A stretch of DNA of 64,000 nucleotides, taken from the NCBI GenBank assembly GCA_947561395.2, contig OX387184.1:15604205-15668204 (forward strand), written 5' to 3'. The notes under the pieces are model-generated. The model saw only the letters and a list, made by a program, of their open reading frames with translations. It had not been told where the DNA came from and made no database searches. The DNA is from Buxus sempervirens (lineage: Eukaryota; Streptophyta; Magnoliopsida; Buxales; Buxaceae). Shown here in pieces: positions 11,891 through 25,891 of this stretch. Each line of letters starts with the position of its first letter. Position 1 is the stretch's first letter. A program made the position numbers and the translations under genes.

Positions 11891-14800
11891 TCAAGATGAT
11901 TGGTGCCTGAAGAAGTCGGCACCATCTTCGACATCATCAGTTTTGATGCTGCCACTTTGAGCCATAAGAATTCTGTATACTCTCTTCGAACAGACCTCAC
12001 CTAGTCTCCTGTCTTCGTTACCCAATGACCCTTCGGTCATCAAGTCTTTCAGCAGGAATTCTTTCTCATGCACCTGTTATTGTAATTAGAATCAGCAAGC
12101 CAACGCCTTTGTTCCCACAAGGAGCAAAACTACAGGAACTTTTTTTATTTTTATTTTTAGTGTTTTTTTTTTCCTTCCTTCCTCTTCTGATAAGGGTTGT
12201 GTGGGTTGGAAAAAAAATAAAAATAAAGGCCATGTGTGATACTTACAGATTTCCTAGGATCCATGTAAGCACTTAAAAGGGATTTCATTGTTGGATATTT
12301 CTTCCATATGGCAATGGCGAATCTTGGTTGTACCTTTGGAATAGCTACCAATGCTTTCAACCTGTTAAAAAAGTAAAAGTATGAAATGGAAAAGGACAAA
12401 GAACAAAATTATGAATGTCAAAAGATATGTCCACATGCTGTATCTGTGTAAAAGATGCAGGAGAAAAAAACAGGAAAAAGATAACAAGAAGAAAGCAGCA
12501 AGAAAGGCATTTGCCGCATTCCATTAAAAAGTTGTGTTCAACAAGGCATGCAAATAAACACACAAACCCGGTCCATCAATGGCATGGCAAAGCTTAGTAT
12601 AATGATTATATTGCTGGAAAAAGATTCACAACTTTGGACTGATTAGATTCTATAACTTTACTAGAAATTCATAAAACTATATAGAATCAGAAGTTGAAAC
12701 AATTGATCTGTACAGTATTGACAACCCCATCCCTGTTAAATCACAGATTTGAACAAACTAAAACTTTCCAGCTATCTTTATGGATGGCAACAAGCAATTA
12801 AATAACCACGAGAAAATTGTAAATTGTTCTAAATGAGATTCATGATCTTGTCTAACCCCTAAGAAGTTTTGGTTTGTTGAAGATGTAAGACAGTTCAAGC
12901 ATCCTGGGCTACCCCATTGGTGATCAATCCATGTCAGTGAAGTATAATTCCTCCCATTTTACAGTTTTCGAACTGATTTATCCTTCTCTTATTATGATCA
13001 CTGTAATATACGAAATGTCACAAAATGACTAATCTACTTACCGACAAGACAAATCCAGTTATTCTGTCAGCAGTCAACAAGATAAAATTTCTTCTCCTCT
13101 CAATTACTTGAAAATCTTAACTTCAGCATCAATTGAATTCCACAATAGTTTTCGAAAATTGCAGGAACTACACTACTATCAATGAAGTATATCACTTTTG
13201 TCTTATCCATAAGCACAAGCTTTCATCCCTCCAAAAAAGTGTAAATAGGAAAAAAATATACAGCTTGACTGCAGAAGCAACTGAAATATAATAACTTGAA
13301 TATCTTACAGAATGTTGTCAAGAATAAAATTATGAAAAACTGTGCTAAAAATGTTGCATGTGCAAAGGCAAACTTCCAAATCACATTTCTTTAATTATCA
13401 GTTCTAAGAGGTGGCAAATATGACCAAAAAGATCCTTTTTTTTTTTTTTGGTGGGATATATGACCAAAAGATCAACACTAAAGAAATTGAAGCTAGGAAG
13501 TCAATGAATATATAAAACCAGAACTCTGATAAGTCAACATTGAGTATTCATTCTGAAGATAATTTGATGATTGAAATGAACCAGACTACTTACCAGACAT
13601 TCTTTTTTATCACATTGGAATCAATGAAATCTTTTCGAGCTATAGTTCCATCAGCATTAACAGATAATCGGGTCAACTTCTTCCTGGGACAAAAGAATAT
13701 CACAAACAACCTTTTCAGCAGCAATAAACAAGGAAGTTAACACAAAAGTTAAAATTGTGAGCATCTACATAATTCATCTGATGAGTAACAAAAAGTTGAA
13801 TGATTTTGCTGGCATAAAACTGATGTGCATGGAAATATGTACAACAAAAGGAATTGAGTAGTAAAACCAATTATATTTTTTTCCTTTTATTATTCTTCAA
13901 TAACAATAAAAAAAATGCAAAATGCCTCAATTAGTTGTATAGACAATATACTTCCTGCATTAAAATCCGTACCTTCAGTCAGATTAAGAATATCAAAATC
14001 CTTCGAATGATTCCATCCATGTCCTTTTTGGATTTATTTGGGCTAGACACTATCTAATTCAGAAATGATAAGAAAAAAGGCAGTTAACAACAACCAACAG
14101 AACACTAGTTCCCCTTTCCCCTTCGAAATTCCTTGAGGCTGTATTTGTTTTGGCCGGAAAAAAAAATGGAAAATTTTATTTTCCAGCATCTAAGACTTTC
14201 CTAGTGCTTTTTGAGAGAAATTGTGGAAAACAAGAAAATTATTTCACAAATGACAGAAATCAGGAAAACTGCTTCCCACTTTTTGTTGTAGAATTTGCTT
14301 GCTCACAGGAACAGAAAATGATTGACCCATATTTATCAAATTGATCCAATCTCTGTCATGAGTTTGATCTCTCTCTCTCTCTCCCCCTCTCCATTGCTGA
14401 ACATATGCCCAATACCCCCCTCTAGCAACACACCATTAATATCTGTCTGGATTTATTCGTCACATAACATGCCATTAACCATCTCCGTCTCTTATCTTTT
14501 CTGATGCCTGCAATTAGTGTCTAAGTCTGAATCTCCCCTTTTCAATTAATTTTGCTTCAGAGCTCTCCCCCTCTTTCTTTATGCACTATTTTATATTGAA
14601 CCGGTGGACAACTTGTTTCTTGCTCATTGCAACTACCACTGGAGACAACTCACGGAGACCTTTCTGACCCAAACAACAGAACAAATGCTTCAAAAAAAAA
14701 CAAAAAAACAAGGGGGCTAGCCCAGTGCACAAGGCTCCCACCACTGAACAGAATCAATATTAATAAGGAAAATATTCTTCAGAATTTTATTTTCTTTATT

Positions 14801-17800
14801 TCAAGATTTCCCTTTAGAAACAAATAGAGCCCGAGAGAACAGGACTGTGAATTCATTTCATCATCTTTAACAACATATGGATCATTCTGAAAGAAGGTAA
14901 AGATCCAAGTGTCACAAATTTACATGGTCTCTGGCAGATGAAATATGCATTTCTTTCAAATATTGTGTAAACAAAACCATTATTGATCTGGGGTGATGAT
15001 TCTCTATTATGAGGTATGCATGAAAAGTGACTACGCTCCATGTGATTTGGGATAAATATACAATATCTAAAATCATTTTCTGCAGTACCTTCCTGCTTCT
15101 ATTGTAAATATAAGATATCTAATGTCTACAAGAAATTATCATAATAGGCTCAAGAAAACATACACAAAAACAAGTATATACACATATTATATATAAATTT
15201 GCACATTTATGTTTATCAATTCATTCTCTTCTGTTATTAACCATACTAGACCATGTTTAATGGATGAACCATTCTAATTTTATATCAATATATATGGAAA
15301 GGCTCACCTTTAGAAGCCTGCCAAAACCTGGTTTTTGCCCAAACAGCCTTATAATATTCAAGCAAATGTTATTTTCTTGGTAATTCTAGTCCTTATGAGC
15401 GCCTTTTTTTTGTGTGGCTAAAATGCAAAAACAATCATTCTTCAAAATTCACAAGATAATACCTAGAAAAATAACAAATTCCTCTGCCCATTGAATAAAA
15501 TGTCTCCCTCCTTTAGAAGTCTTTTTAAAAAATTTATTCTTACTACCACCATGCAAATGATAGAAACCTGGTTTAATCAAAAAGTGAGAAAATACGATGG
15601 ACATAAGCCTATGAGTGATAATTGACTTAACAACAAGGGAAAGCTGTCACTAAAATTGATAAATATGAAGATAAATAATCATCAACCTGAAATGAAATTA
15701 GTACTTCACAAAATAGGTACATGTATAGTGAGGTATAGAGTTTTGTATATGAACACTAGAAAAGATCCATTGCTAGAATTTTAACTTTCAAAACTTACTT
15801 TATGAAGTTAAAGTGCACCATACACTGAGACTAGGAAGGACCCAAAAAAAAAAAAGCACATAACTGTCATCTTTGGGAAGCAAACAAAAAATGATGATGT
15901 ATCTCTAAAGTCACTGTTAAAGATGGCACTTTTACCTAAATTGGCAAGAGGCTAGGCTGCAAGTCAAACCAATAACATGCTCAGCCACTTCAGCTTCGTC
16001 TATGCATTGCCTTGAATGCACCCTGGTAAAATGAGTGGTTATTTTTGACAAGACCTGTAAGATTCACGTGTTTTAGATACTATTAATATTAAAAGCTGGA
16101 AAGCCCTGTGAAGTGGGAAAGGGTTTTTTGTAAGATCCAACCTCCTCTACAGGTGGACGTCTCCAACAATTATTATTTGTTGGGTTCTTGTATTGTCCTT
16201 GTTCCCTAAGACAATAACAAAACAATGTTTCAAAAGATTGGACCATTATATCATCATTATCCAATTCAATAAACAAAATACAGTGTACATTATCTGGATA
16301 TAGTAGTAAGAGGCTACATAAGTAGACAGAATTTTTTGCCCTAAACGAATTATATTTTCACAGTAACATTTCATATTAATAAGTTAGGAACTCAAATTGA
16401 ACATCAGATCAGCAAGAACAGGTATAGAAAAAGAATAAGTTCCTATAAAGCCCAATTCTGATGGAACCAGGAACAAATTTCTACCTGCATATCAGTTGTT
16501 AATACATACTATTATAGGCATCCTACAAAAATACTGAATCTGTTCCCTTTGACAATCGTATTTGCTTAAACGAGGACTCAATATTTCAGTATAGCTATAA
16601 TATAGTGTCAATGTAAACTGTGGTCCAGGAGTCCTGTGACAATTTGCACATTAAACATAAATTTGTAGTCATATTTAATTTGGGTCCACGTGTTTTATGT
16701 GCCCTTCACCAGTCTTCGTCTAGATTGCATGGTTTGATGAATTGATACCGGCCAGTCAGGGGCAGGCACAACAAATAGACATATAATATATATAAATTAA
16801 ATTCAAAATATAGAACAAGTACTAGGAAAAGATTCTAGCTATGAAGTAATCATATTATTAATCCAAAAAACTATCAATTAAGAGTAACCCGAAACATAAC
16901 TCCTGATCTTTTACAGTATTTCCATGTGTCCCTTGGTTGTAACATAAAGCCGTATTATAAAAAAAACATATCAGACAATTGCTTCATGATAGTTTCAGAA
17001 ATAGTGATTGAACCTCCATTTTCTCCAGTAAGTTGTGGTTCCTGATTTTATTACTGATCTCATATCAAATTGCTATTAAATTGTCACAGAAAAAACAATA
17101 TGCCCATTATTCTTCTCTAAATAATTGAAAAAAAGGCCCAATGTCCATCAGTTATATGCCACCTGATGCAAGAATATTTTCCAGGAAAAGAAAAAGGAAA
17201 ATCAAACGCCAGGGGGAAGCCTTTTCTTTTTTGAATAAAGTAAGACCATTTTAAAAGGTATTTATACGGCTAACCCTATGCATATGGATAGTACAATGAG
17301 ATTGGGATTAAAAACCAAACAAATAAGTCAGTAACTGCTTCCACTCCCATAATCAAGAAACGCCAAAAGAGGGTATAACTGTATACTTTGGAAGAATAAG
17401 CCCATGAGAAGGTTGAATGATCCACATATTTCATGAAACTCTACATTGTCCTTGTCCAAAAAAATTCTTGAATTTCTTTCCTCTCAAATAGACCAACTAA
17501 ACACAAGTGATCACATAAATTGAAAAGCTCCCTCCTAAAGTCACTAGAGTACAAAATAAGAGCATGAATGAGAAGGAGAGTAAGAGCACAAGAGCATCGA
17601 ATTTGAAAGTACAATAAGGTTCAGAGCACCTTGAGAGTGACCGTATAATATGCAGTATTTTAGAAGGCTTTGAGAATAATACTATCTTCCAACAAGATAA
17701 GTATATTATCAAGTAATCATTAATTATATTTGAAATTAATCATTTAATATAAATTAAATTATATATAACGTAAGATTAATTAAATTGACCAATGATATAA

Positions 17801-20800
17801 AGGAATGTAAAGGATACAGAGTCGTCATATGTGTTGTGCATCAATATTAATCCTAAAGCTACTTAAATGCACAGTTAAGTTGCTTATTAGTGATTACTAA
17901 TCCAATTGATCTTACACTGAATTATTTTTATTATTAATATAGCTACTTAACTACACAGCCACAATAGCTAATTATACACATAATCCTCATTAAAATAATA
18001 TTTTTCCCTACAAACAATTAATAAAACTATATTAATAACTTGTATATTAATAATATAATTATATTTTCGTTGCCCAAGCAAGGGCATACACTGAGGCAAA
18101 AAATATGTCCAATTCCTAAACTTAACCAGACATCTTGACAAGTATGTCTTAACAAGAAATATTTTTGGCTGTTGGGCCTGTTATCTTTCTGGCCCAAAAG
18201 CAGATCAGTCCAAACTTTGCCAAATTCCAAGAATTTTCAGCCTTATTCTAAACCACATAATTACTGTCTTCTCAAAAAACAAAGTTTTCTCTCCAGCTTA
18301 TAACATCAATTGTTTACTTCCCCTGTAAACCGTAGCCTTAGTAGGATTAACTTATCTTTCATTTACTACAATAGATTACAAAATGCAATCAAAAAGAAAC
18401 CTAAGACCTTTGCAACAATCAATAGCACTACGGCAGCCATATGGGTATTATCGTATCTGGATCCAAATGACACCAAGAGTATGTCAAAGCAACTTCAAAT
18501 GTACCAACAAAAAAAAAAAGTTGAAAGTGAATCATAGGGTAAACAGGCCAACTTCCAGGTATGCAAAGTTATAATTCATGATCTTAAGGCATAGATGCAG
18601 CAAATCAAATCACATTAAGTAATACTATGCCATTAAGTAAAGCAAGATCAATCATGACAACAGATAAAGGCAAGATAAATAAATAAACAACGTAATTCTC
18701 TTACCTTTTATTAATATAGGCCATTAACTTGTTCGTGAGATAACAAATTGTGTAAGATGGATAATGGCTTTGAACTTTACAAACATGATCAAGAATAGAT
18801 TCCTTGATAACAAGAGAGCAGAACTCATCAGCTTCATATACAAGTAATACATATGGAACTTCAGATCCCTTGGATGAAAGCTGAAATAATTCACAAATAT
18901 GGTCAATATTTGTCACAAAAACAGCACAAGGAGATATAACTCGAGTTTGAGATGCATTCATAAACTATATTAATATCAAGAATTACAACAATTAATATAT
19001 CAAAAGAACTCAAAATAGGCCCGAGAATCCTTTCAATAAAAAGCATGTAATTAGAAACAAAGGTTAGTTAAGGAACTATTTCACTTGGCCTATTAAACAC
19101 AAGGTTTAAAAACTTGGTATCGGGTTTGGTATCGGTCTAGCCCGACACCGAGTTGTATCAGCCGATACGTCCAATACCAAACCCGATACTGATCGATACC
19201 GACCGATACTGGCCGATACTTATCGGTACCGGCCGATACTTAAAACCTAGATTAAACATCACTAATAATTATTTAATACACACATGCACATATATGTTTA
19301 TTGTACTACAACTAATGGACAATAATAGGAATTCTAGTCAACAACCTAATTCTTTCTCAAGAGAACTAATTCATCTCCAGAGAAAGACATATCTCTCTGG
19401 CTTTAATCAGATGTAAAATAACTTGACTGCCTGGTGAATAAAACTAACTTTAATAATTACGATTAAGAGCACATATGGTGGAAGCAAACAGAAATGGTGA
19501 ATGGCCTCAAATTGAGTGTAACTATTATGTTAATGACACTTTCAACATTTAAAACATACATTTAAAACTGTAACTGATAGTCTTTTAATACAAACAGTCC
19601 ATGGATTCTATCTTAGCTCCTATGTCACCACCATAAAAGAATTTATTCCAAATATTTGAAGTTGATTATCTACCACCTCTATATAGATAAAAAATGTCGA
19701 GACTGATTACGTAGCTATCAAGATTACTAAAGAAACTACATGCACCATGCACGACGACCAAAAACAATGTGATGATTATAGAGAAAACTAAAAATTTTAG
19801 GCCTCAACTTTCAATCAAATAAAAAAATAGTCATATATACATGCAGGCATATGTAATGCTTATACTTATCAGCATGAACATTATGACCTTCTCTTCTCTA
19901 TTAGGTCTCTAAGCAACTTGTTCAGTTTTTCTTTTTTTGTTTTTGTTTTTGTTTGTTTGTTTTTCTTTTCTGTTTTGGTAAAGTAATTGTATATTAGAAC
20001 TCTTAGAAACAGACTTTACATAATTTTGACCTAAATATTCATCATTCAACAGAATTTTCAAGAAACAAGGGGGTTTTGATACCCAAAAACATGAGAAGAA
20101 ATCTTGGCAAAATTTGCAAGACCATCAGCCACCATATTTGCTTCTCTGTAAATATTTCTAATGACGGTGCTTGTTCAGTTTAAAACTACTCAATTCAAAG
20201 ATATTAAAGTGCACAGGTGCCATCTGCAGGTAACAGTGGAATAAAATCCAAAATCATAATCTTCAAAAGGTAAAAACCGTAAAATGCAAGATATCAATGG
20301 TATAATTCAAAGGTATGAGAGCCCTATAGAAATCTTCCTGTAAGCTCTTGGAATTATGTTACCTGAGAAATTTCTTCTGGAACAGTCATTGTCCATAAAA
20401 TTGATCTTTCTATAGGGTTAGATGTTATACGAAAAGTAAGGCCCTTTTCAGCAAACCTGGTAAGTAGGTGGCCTGAATTAAGAAAGAAAATGCTTTTTAA
20501 GCACATTTGTAGATAAAAAACAGAGCACAAATACATGCATATAAACATTCAAGTTCTTAGAAAGAAGCTCAAGGAACATTAGATTAGGCATACCTCCAAT
20601 TGACCCTAGTTCAACTACTTTTGAATCAACTTGGGCTACTATAGATTTTAATGCAAACTTTCCTTTCTCCCACTTTTGCTTTTCTTTCTCCAATTTTTTC
20701 ATTGCAGCTGCTTCAGCCTTCAGAGCTGCTTTTTGCATCTTCTCTTCCTGTATTGTGGATTGTCAATACATCAGATAAACCTCAAATTAGAAATTCAATT

Positions 20801-23311
20801 AAAGAACAGTATGAAGCTTAAAAGGGGAACCTCCTTCTTTAGTTTCCTTTCTTCGTTTAAGCGTATCCGTTCTTCTTTCATCTGCTTCTTTTTAGCATTT
20901 GCTTCAGCCTTGAGATTTTCTTTCTCCTTAATTCTACCTTTCTGTTGATTGATATTGTTTGACTGCTTTAATATCACATTTCCTTTGTCATGATCAGTTT
21001 CCATCTGTGGAAGTAAATCTATAATGTGAAAATTTTCAAAATATTGATATCTGCAGCAGAAATACACAATGCAGACATAGTCTGAATACCAGTTGGTTTA
21101 TATTTTTGCTTCCAAAAAGATCCTCTGAGTAAACTATAACCAGAATCCAGCTACAAGACAACACTAAAGTTGATATGTAAACCTTGAATCTGGTAAATTT
21201 GTATGTATTTCTTTCTGTAATGTAGAATGTGATTCACATTTCAAAAAACAAATTCTCACAAAAAGGAATGGCTCAAACCTAAAAAGCAATATTTTAGCTC
21301 ATATTACAAATTATGATAATAACCAATTGTGAAAAGTGAAAACAAAGTCAATTGCAATGGAAATAATGAACCTCAGCTGCAAGTTAATATTAGGCATGAT
21401 GGTGAGCCTATGAACAGAAGTATAAATAAGAGTGATTGATTAATCTAAAAACTTAATTGGAAATTGACAAAGAAAAAGAACTCTCAAATGAAAAATATCT
21501 GACCACAATGCCAATGATTTATAAATATCAGACAATGATACAAAACTTGGAAGCGAGAAGAAGATGCATTCCCGAAGATAAAAGGAATCAGGAATCATAA
21601 TGAACACCCATAATATGTTCAAAATTTATTCGTATCATGATGATAAACCATTGCCAGTTATTTAGCTATTTCAATAAGAGCATAATAATTACAGATTATC
21701 AATTAAAAGATTTTTATTTGCAGCATTCAGACACACATAATGTTCTTATAACCATAAAAAATTCTGAACAATGTCAAGACCCTCAAGTTTTGTATCTTTT
21801 ATGCGCTGCCGGTCCCAAGCCCCTATAAAGGAGGGGGGTTGCATCAGGTCAGCAGCTGGTGTAAAACTTTTGCTAAATCTAAAAATTTCACAATAATTGA
21901 TAAGTCCAGTGATGCCTCTTAAAATGCTTACAAGAGCGACTTAAATAATTTTTCCTCAATGAAAGGCATGCGCCTGTTAACAGAGAAAGAGATTAAGATG
22001 ATTACCAGAAGTACTATTTACCACAAGCTGATGCATGTATCAGAACAACCAATTTCTAGTAATCTTATTCCTAACAGAAAAACGATTCTGAAAAAGGTTA
22101 ATGGATATAGGATTAGCAGATGATGACAAGGAATATAGACATGTATTTATAATCTCAAATAATGTTACACTATCAAAGCCCTGACTTCATCTCCAATCAA
22201 TAAAAGAAAGAAAGAAAAGGGAAAAAAAGAAAGAAAAAGATATCTTGACACATCTGGAGGAATTACCTGATGAACATCTTCATACAAGATTTCATCATGA
22301 ACACAACTGTCACTACCAATTTGTACCAGACTAGCAGCACCTGATAAACATTTTTTTATCCTGTTACTTCCACATGAATAATACACACACTGTACATTTA
22401 CACATTACATTTATAAAGAATACGTAAAACATATGTATATAGACAACCTTTTTGTGGATGCTAAAGTTTCCAAAATAATTATAAAGGTAGTTCAGAAATA
22501 TCAATGCCACATACATAATATTATCCAGATTTAGAATTTCAAAACTTTTATATCACTGGAAGAACCAACACTCAGGCTCTTAAAAATTCATGGCAGCAAA
22601 TAGTCAACAGCTCCTAAAAATCATTACACAGAAAGAAGCAAGAAGGAAATGATCAAATATAGCCACTTCAGAAACTTACAAATGGAAGACGTAGATTCAG
22701 CAAATCTGGAGCTCAATCCCGCAAAGCCAAAATCAACAGTAGTGGTTTCAATCTCCTTTGAACATTCTCTCTCAAGGCCACTTTCAGACTCAGTATCAGA
22801 CTCCAAGAATATCAGTCCACTAATTCCTGTCAAACCCATTCAAACAGTAGAATTCAAGACCTAAATGAACAACTCATGCCTAAAATCGAAACCCTCACTT
22901 CGACCCTAGAGCTCGTTATTTCTCCGAAACAACCCAATCACAGCAAAAACAACGACAATGACCATCTAATTCGATGGATTTCTCAACAAGACAATCGATG
23001 GCCTGGAACTCACCAGATGCTTTTTCCTCCGAATGGGCCGCTAAAGGTCTGGTAGAGGGTTCCGAGAGCCCTGCAGTGCATTTGACGATTGAAACATCAA
23101 ATTTAGAGAGATCAGACCTCGGAGTTTCAAGGACGATCGAGGGCGTCGCTATCGGATTGGGTTTCTGAGGAGTGGGATCATCATCAAGGACTAGAACCGT
23201 TGGGCTTCCTTCATCTTCTGTTCTTCTCTTCTTGGTACGGAATGGAGATGGAGAGATTTCTATGTTCACTTCTTCATCGGAGAGGATCTCTACTGGAATG
23301 GGGCGAGACAT
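11891..23311 (-). CDS. EME1: Crossover junction endonuclease EME1-like
   Basis: Twelve exons on the minus strand join in frame: 23311-23014, 22826-22680, 22340-22267, 21004-20831, 20747-20594, 20472-20363, 18880-18705, 16205-16142, 16054-15936, 13683-13594, 12361-12247 and 12073-11891. That is 1704 nt, 567 residues, with every phase agreeing. The N-terminus MSRPIPVEILSDEE and VLVLDDDPTP are EME1 hallmarks. A Lys/Glu-rich coiled coil (about 190-260) precedes the ERCC4-like nuclease fold with GSIGGHLLTRF, NPIERSILWTM and VLLVYEADEF. The ERKxxxD catalytic motif of MUS81/XPF is absent, as expected for EME1, the non-catalytic partner. The C-terminus (about 435-567) is the tandem helix-hairpin-helix region, with VAIPKVQPRFAIAIWKKYPT. 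With MUS81 it would cleave branched DNA in the nucleus during repair and meiosis. Introns are long and hold transposon debris (LINE relic, hAT MITE) but no exon is broken. Confidence 0.93.
19100..19250. mobile_element. Small hAT-like MITE in EME1 intron 7
   Basis: A 151-bp element with ends CAAGGTTTAAA and TTAAAACCTAG, flanked by the 8-bp direct repeat ATTAAACA at 19092-19099 and 19251-19258. The interior is a run of degenerate CCGATAC / GTATCGG words in both orientations. The 8-bp duplication points to the hAT class. It lies between the EME1 exons at 18880 and 20363. Confidence 0.75.
19926..20185 (-). pseudogene. 5'-truncated LINE 3' end (RNase H relic)
   Basis: On the minus strand at about 20040-20170 the translation reads REANMVADGLANFAK and continues about 20 residues to a stop. 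This matches the last catalytic block of the plant LINE RNase H domain (REAN.VAD.LA), also seen in the long LINE ORF at 30768-32291. Further along the minus strand, 19926-19980 is A-rich with an AAAAAC pattern and is probably the LINE tail. Only the extreme 3' end was inserted. It lies in an intron of the EME1 gene. Confidence 0.6.
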
Positions 23312-23473
23312 GAAAGAGTCTGCAGAGATCTCCGCTGCTCCTGTAAGTAGACTGTGTGGTATAAGATGTCTTCGGTTTGGAATTTGCGCGGGATGAGAGG
23401 AGCTTTGAAGGAAATTTGGTCGGTGGTGACCTGCGACCTGTCACCGGTCTTAACCTGGGCAACGTTGCGGGGG

Positions 23474-23692
23474 ATGAAATCGTCTGTTGCTGCGGCAGAC
23501 CCTGCAGTCACTCTTGATGCTGCCACGTGTAGCATCCAACGGTTACTGTCATTTGAATGTCAAATGTCTGACATTTGACATTAAAAAAATTATGAAAGAA
23601 TAGTCACTATTAGATGCTACAAGTGGCACAGGATGGTTGCAAACTTGAGTGTCCGTCGCAGCAACCTTGCGGTAGATGATATCAAGGACATT
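23474..23692. mobile_element. MITE-like hairpin element
   Basis: It starts GAAATCGTCTGTTGC and shares GCGGCAGACCCTGCAG and TAGCATCC with the element at 886-1072. A central inverted repeat (GTCAAATGTCTGACATTTGAC) resembles that family's hairpin. It lies about 160 bp upstream of the EME1 start codon. Confidence 0.5.
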
Positions 23693-23718
23693 TCTCGATA
23701 TCTTATCCTTCCGGTAAT

Positions 23719-24460
23719 TAGAGCTGTAAGTAGGGCGAGTTGGGTTAGGTTTTAATGAGTTCGGGCTCAATCCAATCTAAAATCAATTGACCCAAACTCA
23801 CCTTGGCCCGCCCTAAACCCAAACTGCTTAAACCGAAACCTAACCCTAAAATTATTTCTCGAGTTCGGGCTGGGTTCGGGTTGGCCCAAATTCATAGGAT
23901 CTATCAAGGATCTAATGAAATATAATATCAAAGACAACAAGTCTATAATGTTTTTAGTATAGGAAAGCAAAAAATTGAGTTTTTAAATTATGACATTTCT
24001 AAGATTTATTGATCAAATTATAAAACAACACATTCAACATTATGAAAAAAATACTTACTGAAAATGTGGTCATTTGTAAATCTCAAGTCATTATCCATAC
24101 AAAGGTCAACATTATCAACTTACCTAAATTTTGAAAAGGTTCTAGGTTTGAAGTTTTATATTTAATTCTATAAAACCTTATCTATTGGGAAATTGATTGG
24201 AAAAATAAAGAGGAAGGGCTTGGAATTTGAAAGAAATTAGGAAGAAGATAGGGTTTGCGGTAAGTCATTTAACCTTAGCTTTATATAGTTTGGGCTTTTT
24301 CAGTTTTTTGGACTATGAGGTGCAAACCCAAGCCCAACCCAAACTCAAGTTCGGGCCTAAAATGAAGCCCAACCCAAACCCAAAATAAACCTTAGATCGA
24401 GCTATTATTTGGGTTAGGTTGGGCGGGCTTAGGGTAGGTTGGGCAAAACTTACAGTTCTA
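23719..24460. mobile_element. hAT-type non-autonomous element, 742 bp
   Basis: The ends TAGAGCTGTAAGT and ACTTACAGTTCTA are inverted repeats (one mismatch). The 8-bp flanks CCGGTAAT (23711-23718) and CCAGTAAA (24461-24468) match at six of eight positions, a decayed hAT target duplication. The interior is rich in CCCAACCC / GGGTTGGG words near both ends, as in the element at 38434-45460. No transposase is present. Confidence 0.7.
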
Positions 24461-24772
24461 CCAGTAAATGACAGGTTAGCAATTCACGAACTATTCAAGT
24501 TGCCAAACAGGCTAGCATGGCCAGGCACAAATGGGGTTAGCATGGGCAAGGCCCATGACAGAGGCTGAACTATGCCGTGCTTGGCCATCTAGCCCACCAA
24601 ATTATTTTATTAATAAAATATAAAAACAATTTATTATGTATATTGTATACACATATTTAAGTTTATATAAAATAAATACAGTTCTATTAGATCTATAATA
24701 TTATAATTGTAAAAATAAAAAATTCTTATATGTTCATATACACATATGTATATGTGTATATATATATTTATA

Positions 24773-24997
24773 TCTATACTATATATAACACAAGGCACCC
24801 GCTTGGAAAGAGTGACAAACTAATTTATTTATTTTTTCTAAAATAACCCTCTAATGCCTTTTGTCTTATATAATTTAAATAGATGATTTTGTCTTTTTCC
24901 TTTTTTCATTTTCCAAAAGAGACCCTTTAACAATTCCTTATCCCTTACATGTCCTACCTAAAAATTTAATCTATATACTTGCATTACACTCTGCTAG
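24773..24997 (+). mobile_element. Short non-autonomous Helitron
   Basis: The 5' end TCTATACTATATATAA follows an A, and the 3' end CTCTGCTAG is followed by T. This gives the A|TC...CTAG|T arrangement of plant Helitrons, with an AAGGCACC motif just inside the 5' end as in the Helitrons at 28544-28922 and 50510-50959. At 225 bp it carries no gene. A clear 3' hairpin was not seen. Confidence 0.6.
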
Positions 24998-25020
24998 TAT
25001 ACATACACATACATATATAC

Positions 25021-25026
<6 letters not shown>

Positions 25027-25081
<55 letters not shown>
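25027..25081. repeat. (AT)n microsatellite
   Basis: About 54 bp of uninterrupted AT dinucleotides. It directly follows TATACATATGTA sequence next to the Helitron 3' end. Confidence 0.9.
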
Positions 25082-25087
<6 letters not shown>

Positions 25088-25891
25088 GAACATTACACAT
25101 GGACCTAGCATGCTAGCCTGTGCCTATGAACCATATTGGCACGACAGTCGGAGGGCCAGTGTGCTATGCCAGGACGCTTGGATGGTTTGTGCCTAGCCGT
25201 ATCAATGGCCCGGTGAACAAGGCACGGCTAGAAAGCCTCTTAAAGTAGCAGTTGAAATTTTGCTTGGCCATCGTAGTTTTGTCTATGGATAAGAATCATA
25301 AGATATGGTCGTCAAGATAAACAGCATATTCACGTGAGTTTTGTTCCTTCATGCCTCTTTCATGTCGAGAACAATAAATAATAAAACGCTCGACTTAGAT
25401 GTCCCCTCAATAACGAAGGACAACGTCATCATAAAACTCTCGACTTAGATGACCTAAATTCAAGCGATATTAACATGAGAATGTAGTAGTTATTATTGGA
25501 TAAAAACGTTAAAGGTTTGTTGAAGTCTACTGTTGATCTGGGTATCATATATGTTTTGGTGGGCTATGTAAGAATATATCTTGGATTCAGATCATCTAAT
25601 GTCAAGCATGTAAGAGTGCTCAACTGTATAACAACTTACCACATCAACAAGCAGCTATCTCTCTTCTTTCTCTCTCTCACTAATGTGGTAAGCAATTGTA
25701 AATTACTAACAAACACCTTTTACAGGCTTGATAGTAGATGATATGATCTGGATCCACATGGATCCATTACTACCATAAAGAGAACAAGGGGTTTTTTTGG
25801 CTGACATTAATTTTGTATTGAAAATGCCTCCCAAGTAATCTAGATATTTACCCCACGTCACCTATCATACCCAACTGCATGAAATCGTATG

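Larger units (their letters stand above)
24461..25230. other. Repeat mosaic without genes
   Basis: The flanks at about 24510-24600 and 25095-25225 are GC-rich with GGCACGGCTAG-type words like those at 600-812, suggesting the two arms of one non-autonomous element. Between them lie a Helitron-like element (24773-24997) and a long AT dinucleotide run. No coding sequence was found. Confidence 0.5.

Noticed and set aside
11644-12000. 118-codon minus-strand ORF overlapping the last EME1 exon
   Set aside because: It is a different frame of the EME1 terminal exon and 3' UTR; the EME1 frame has the conserved helix-hairpin-helix continuation.
14711-14750. CTAGCCCAGTGCACAAGGCTCCC, a motif seen in some plant SINEs
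   Set aside because: Only about 40 bp are recognisable in an EME1 intron, with no A/B boxes or tail that I could place confidently.
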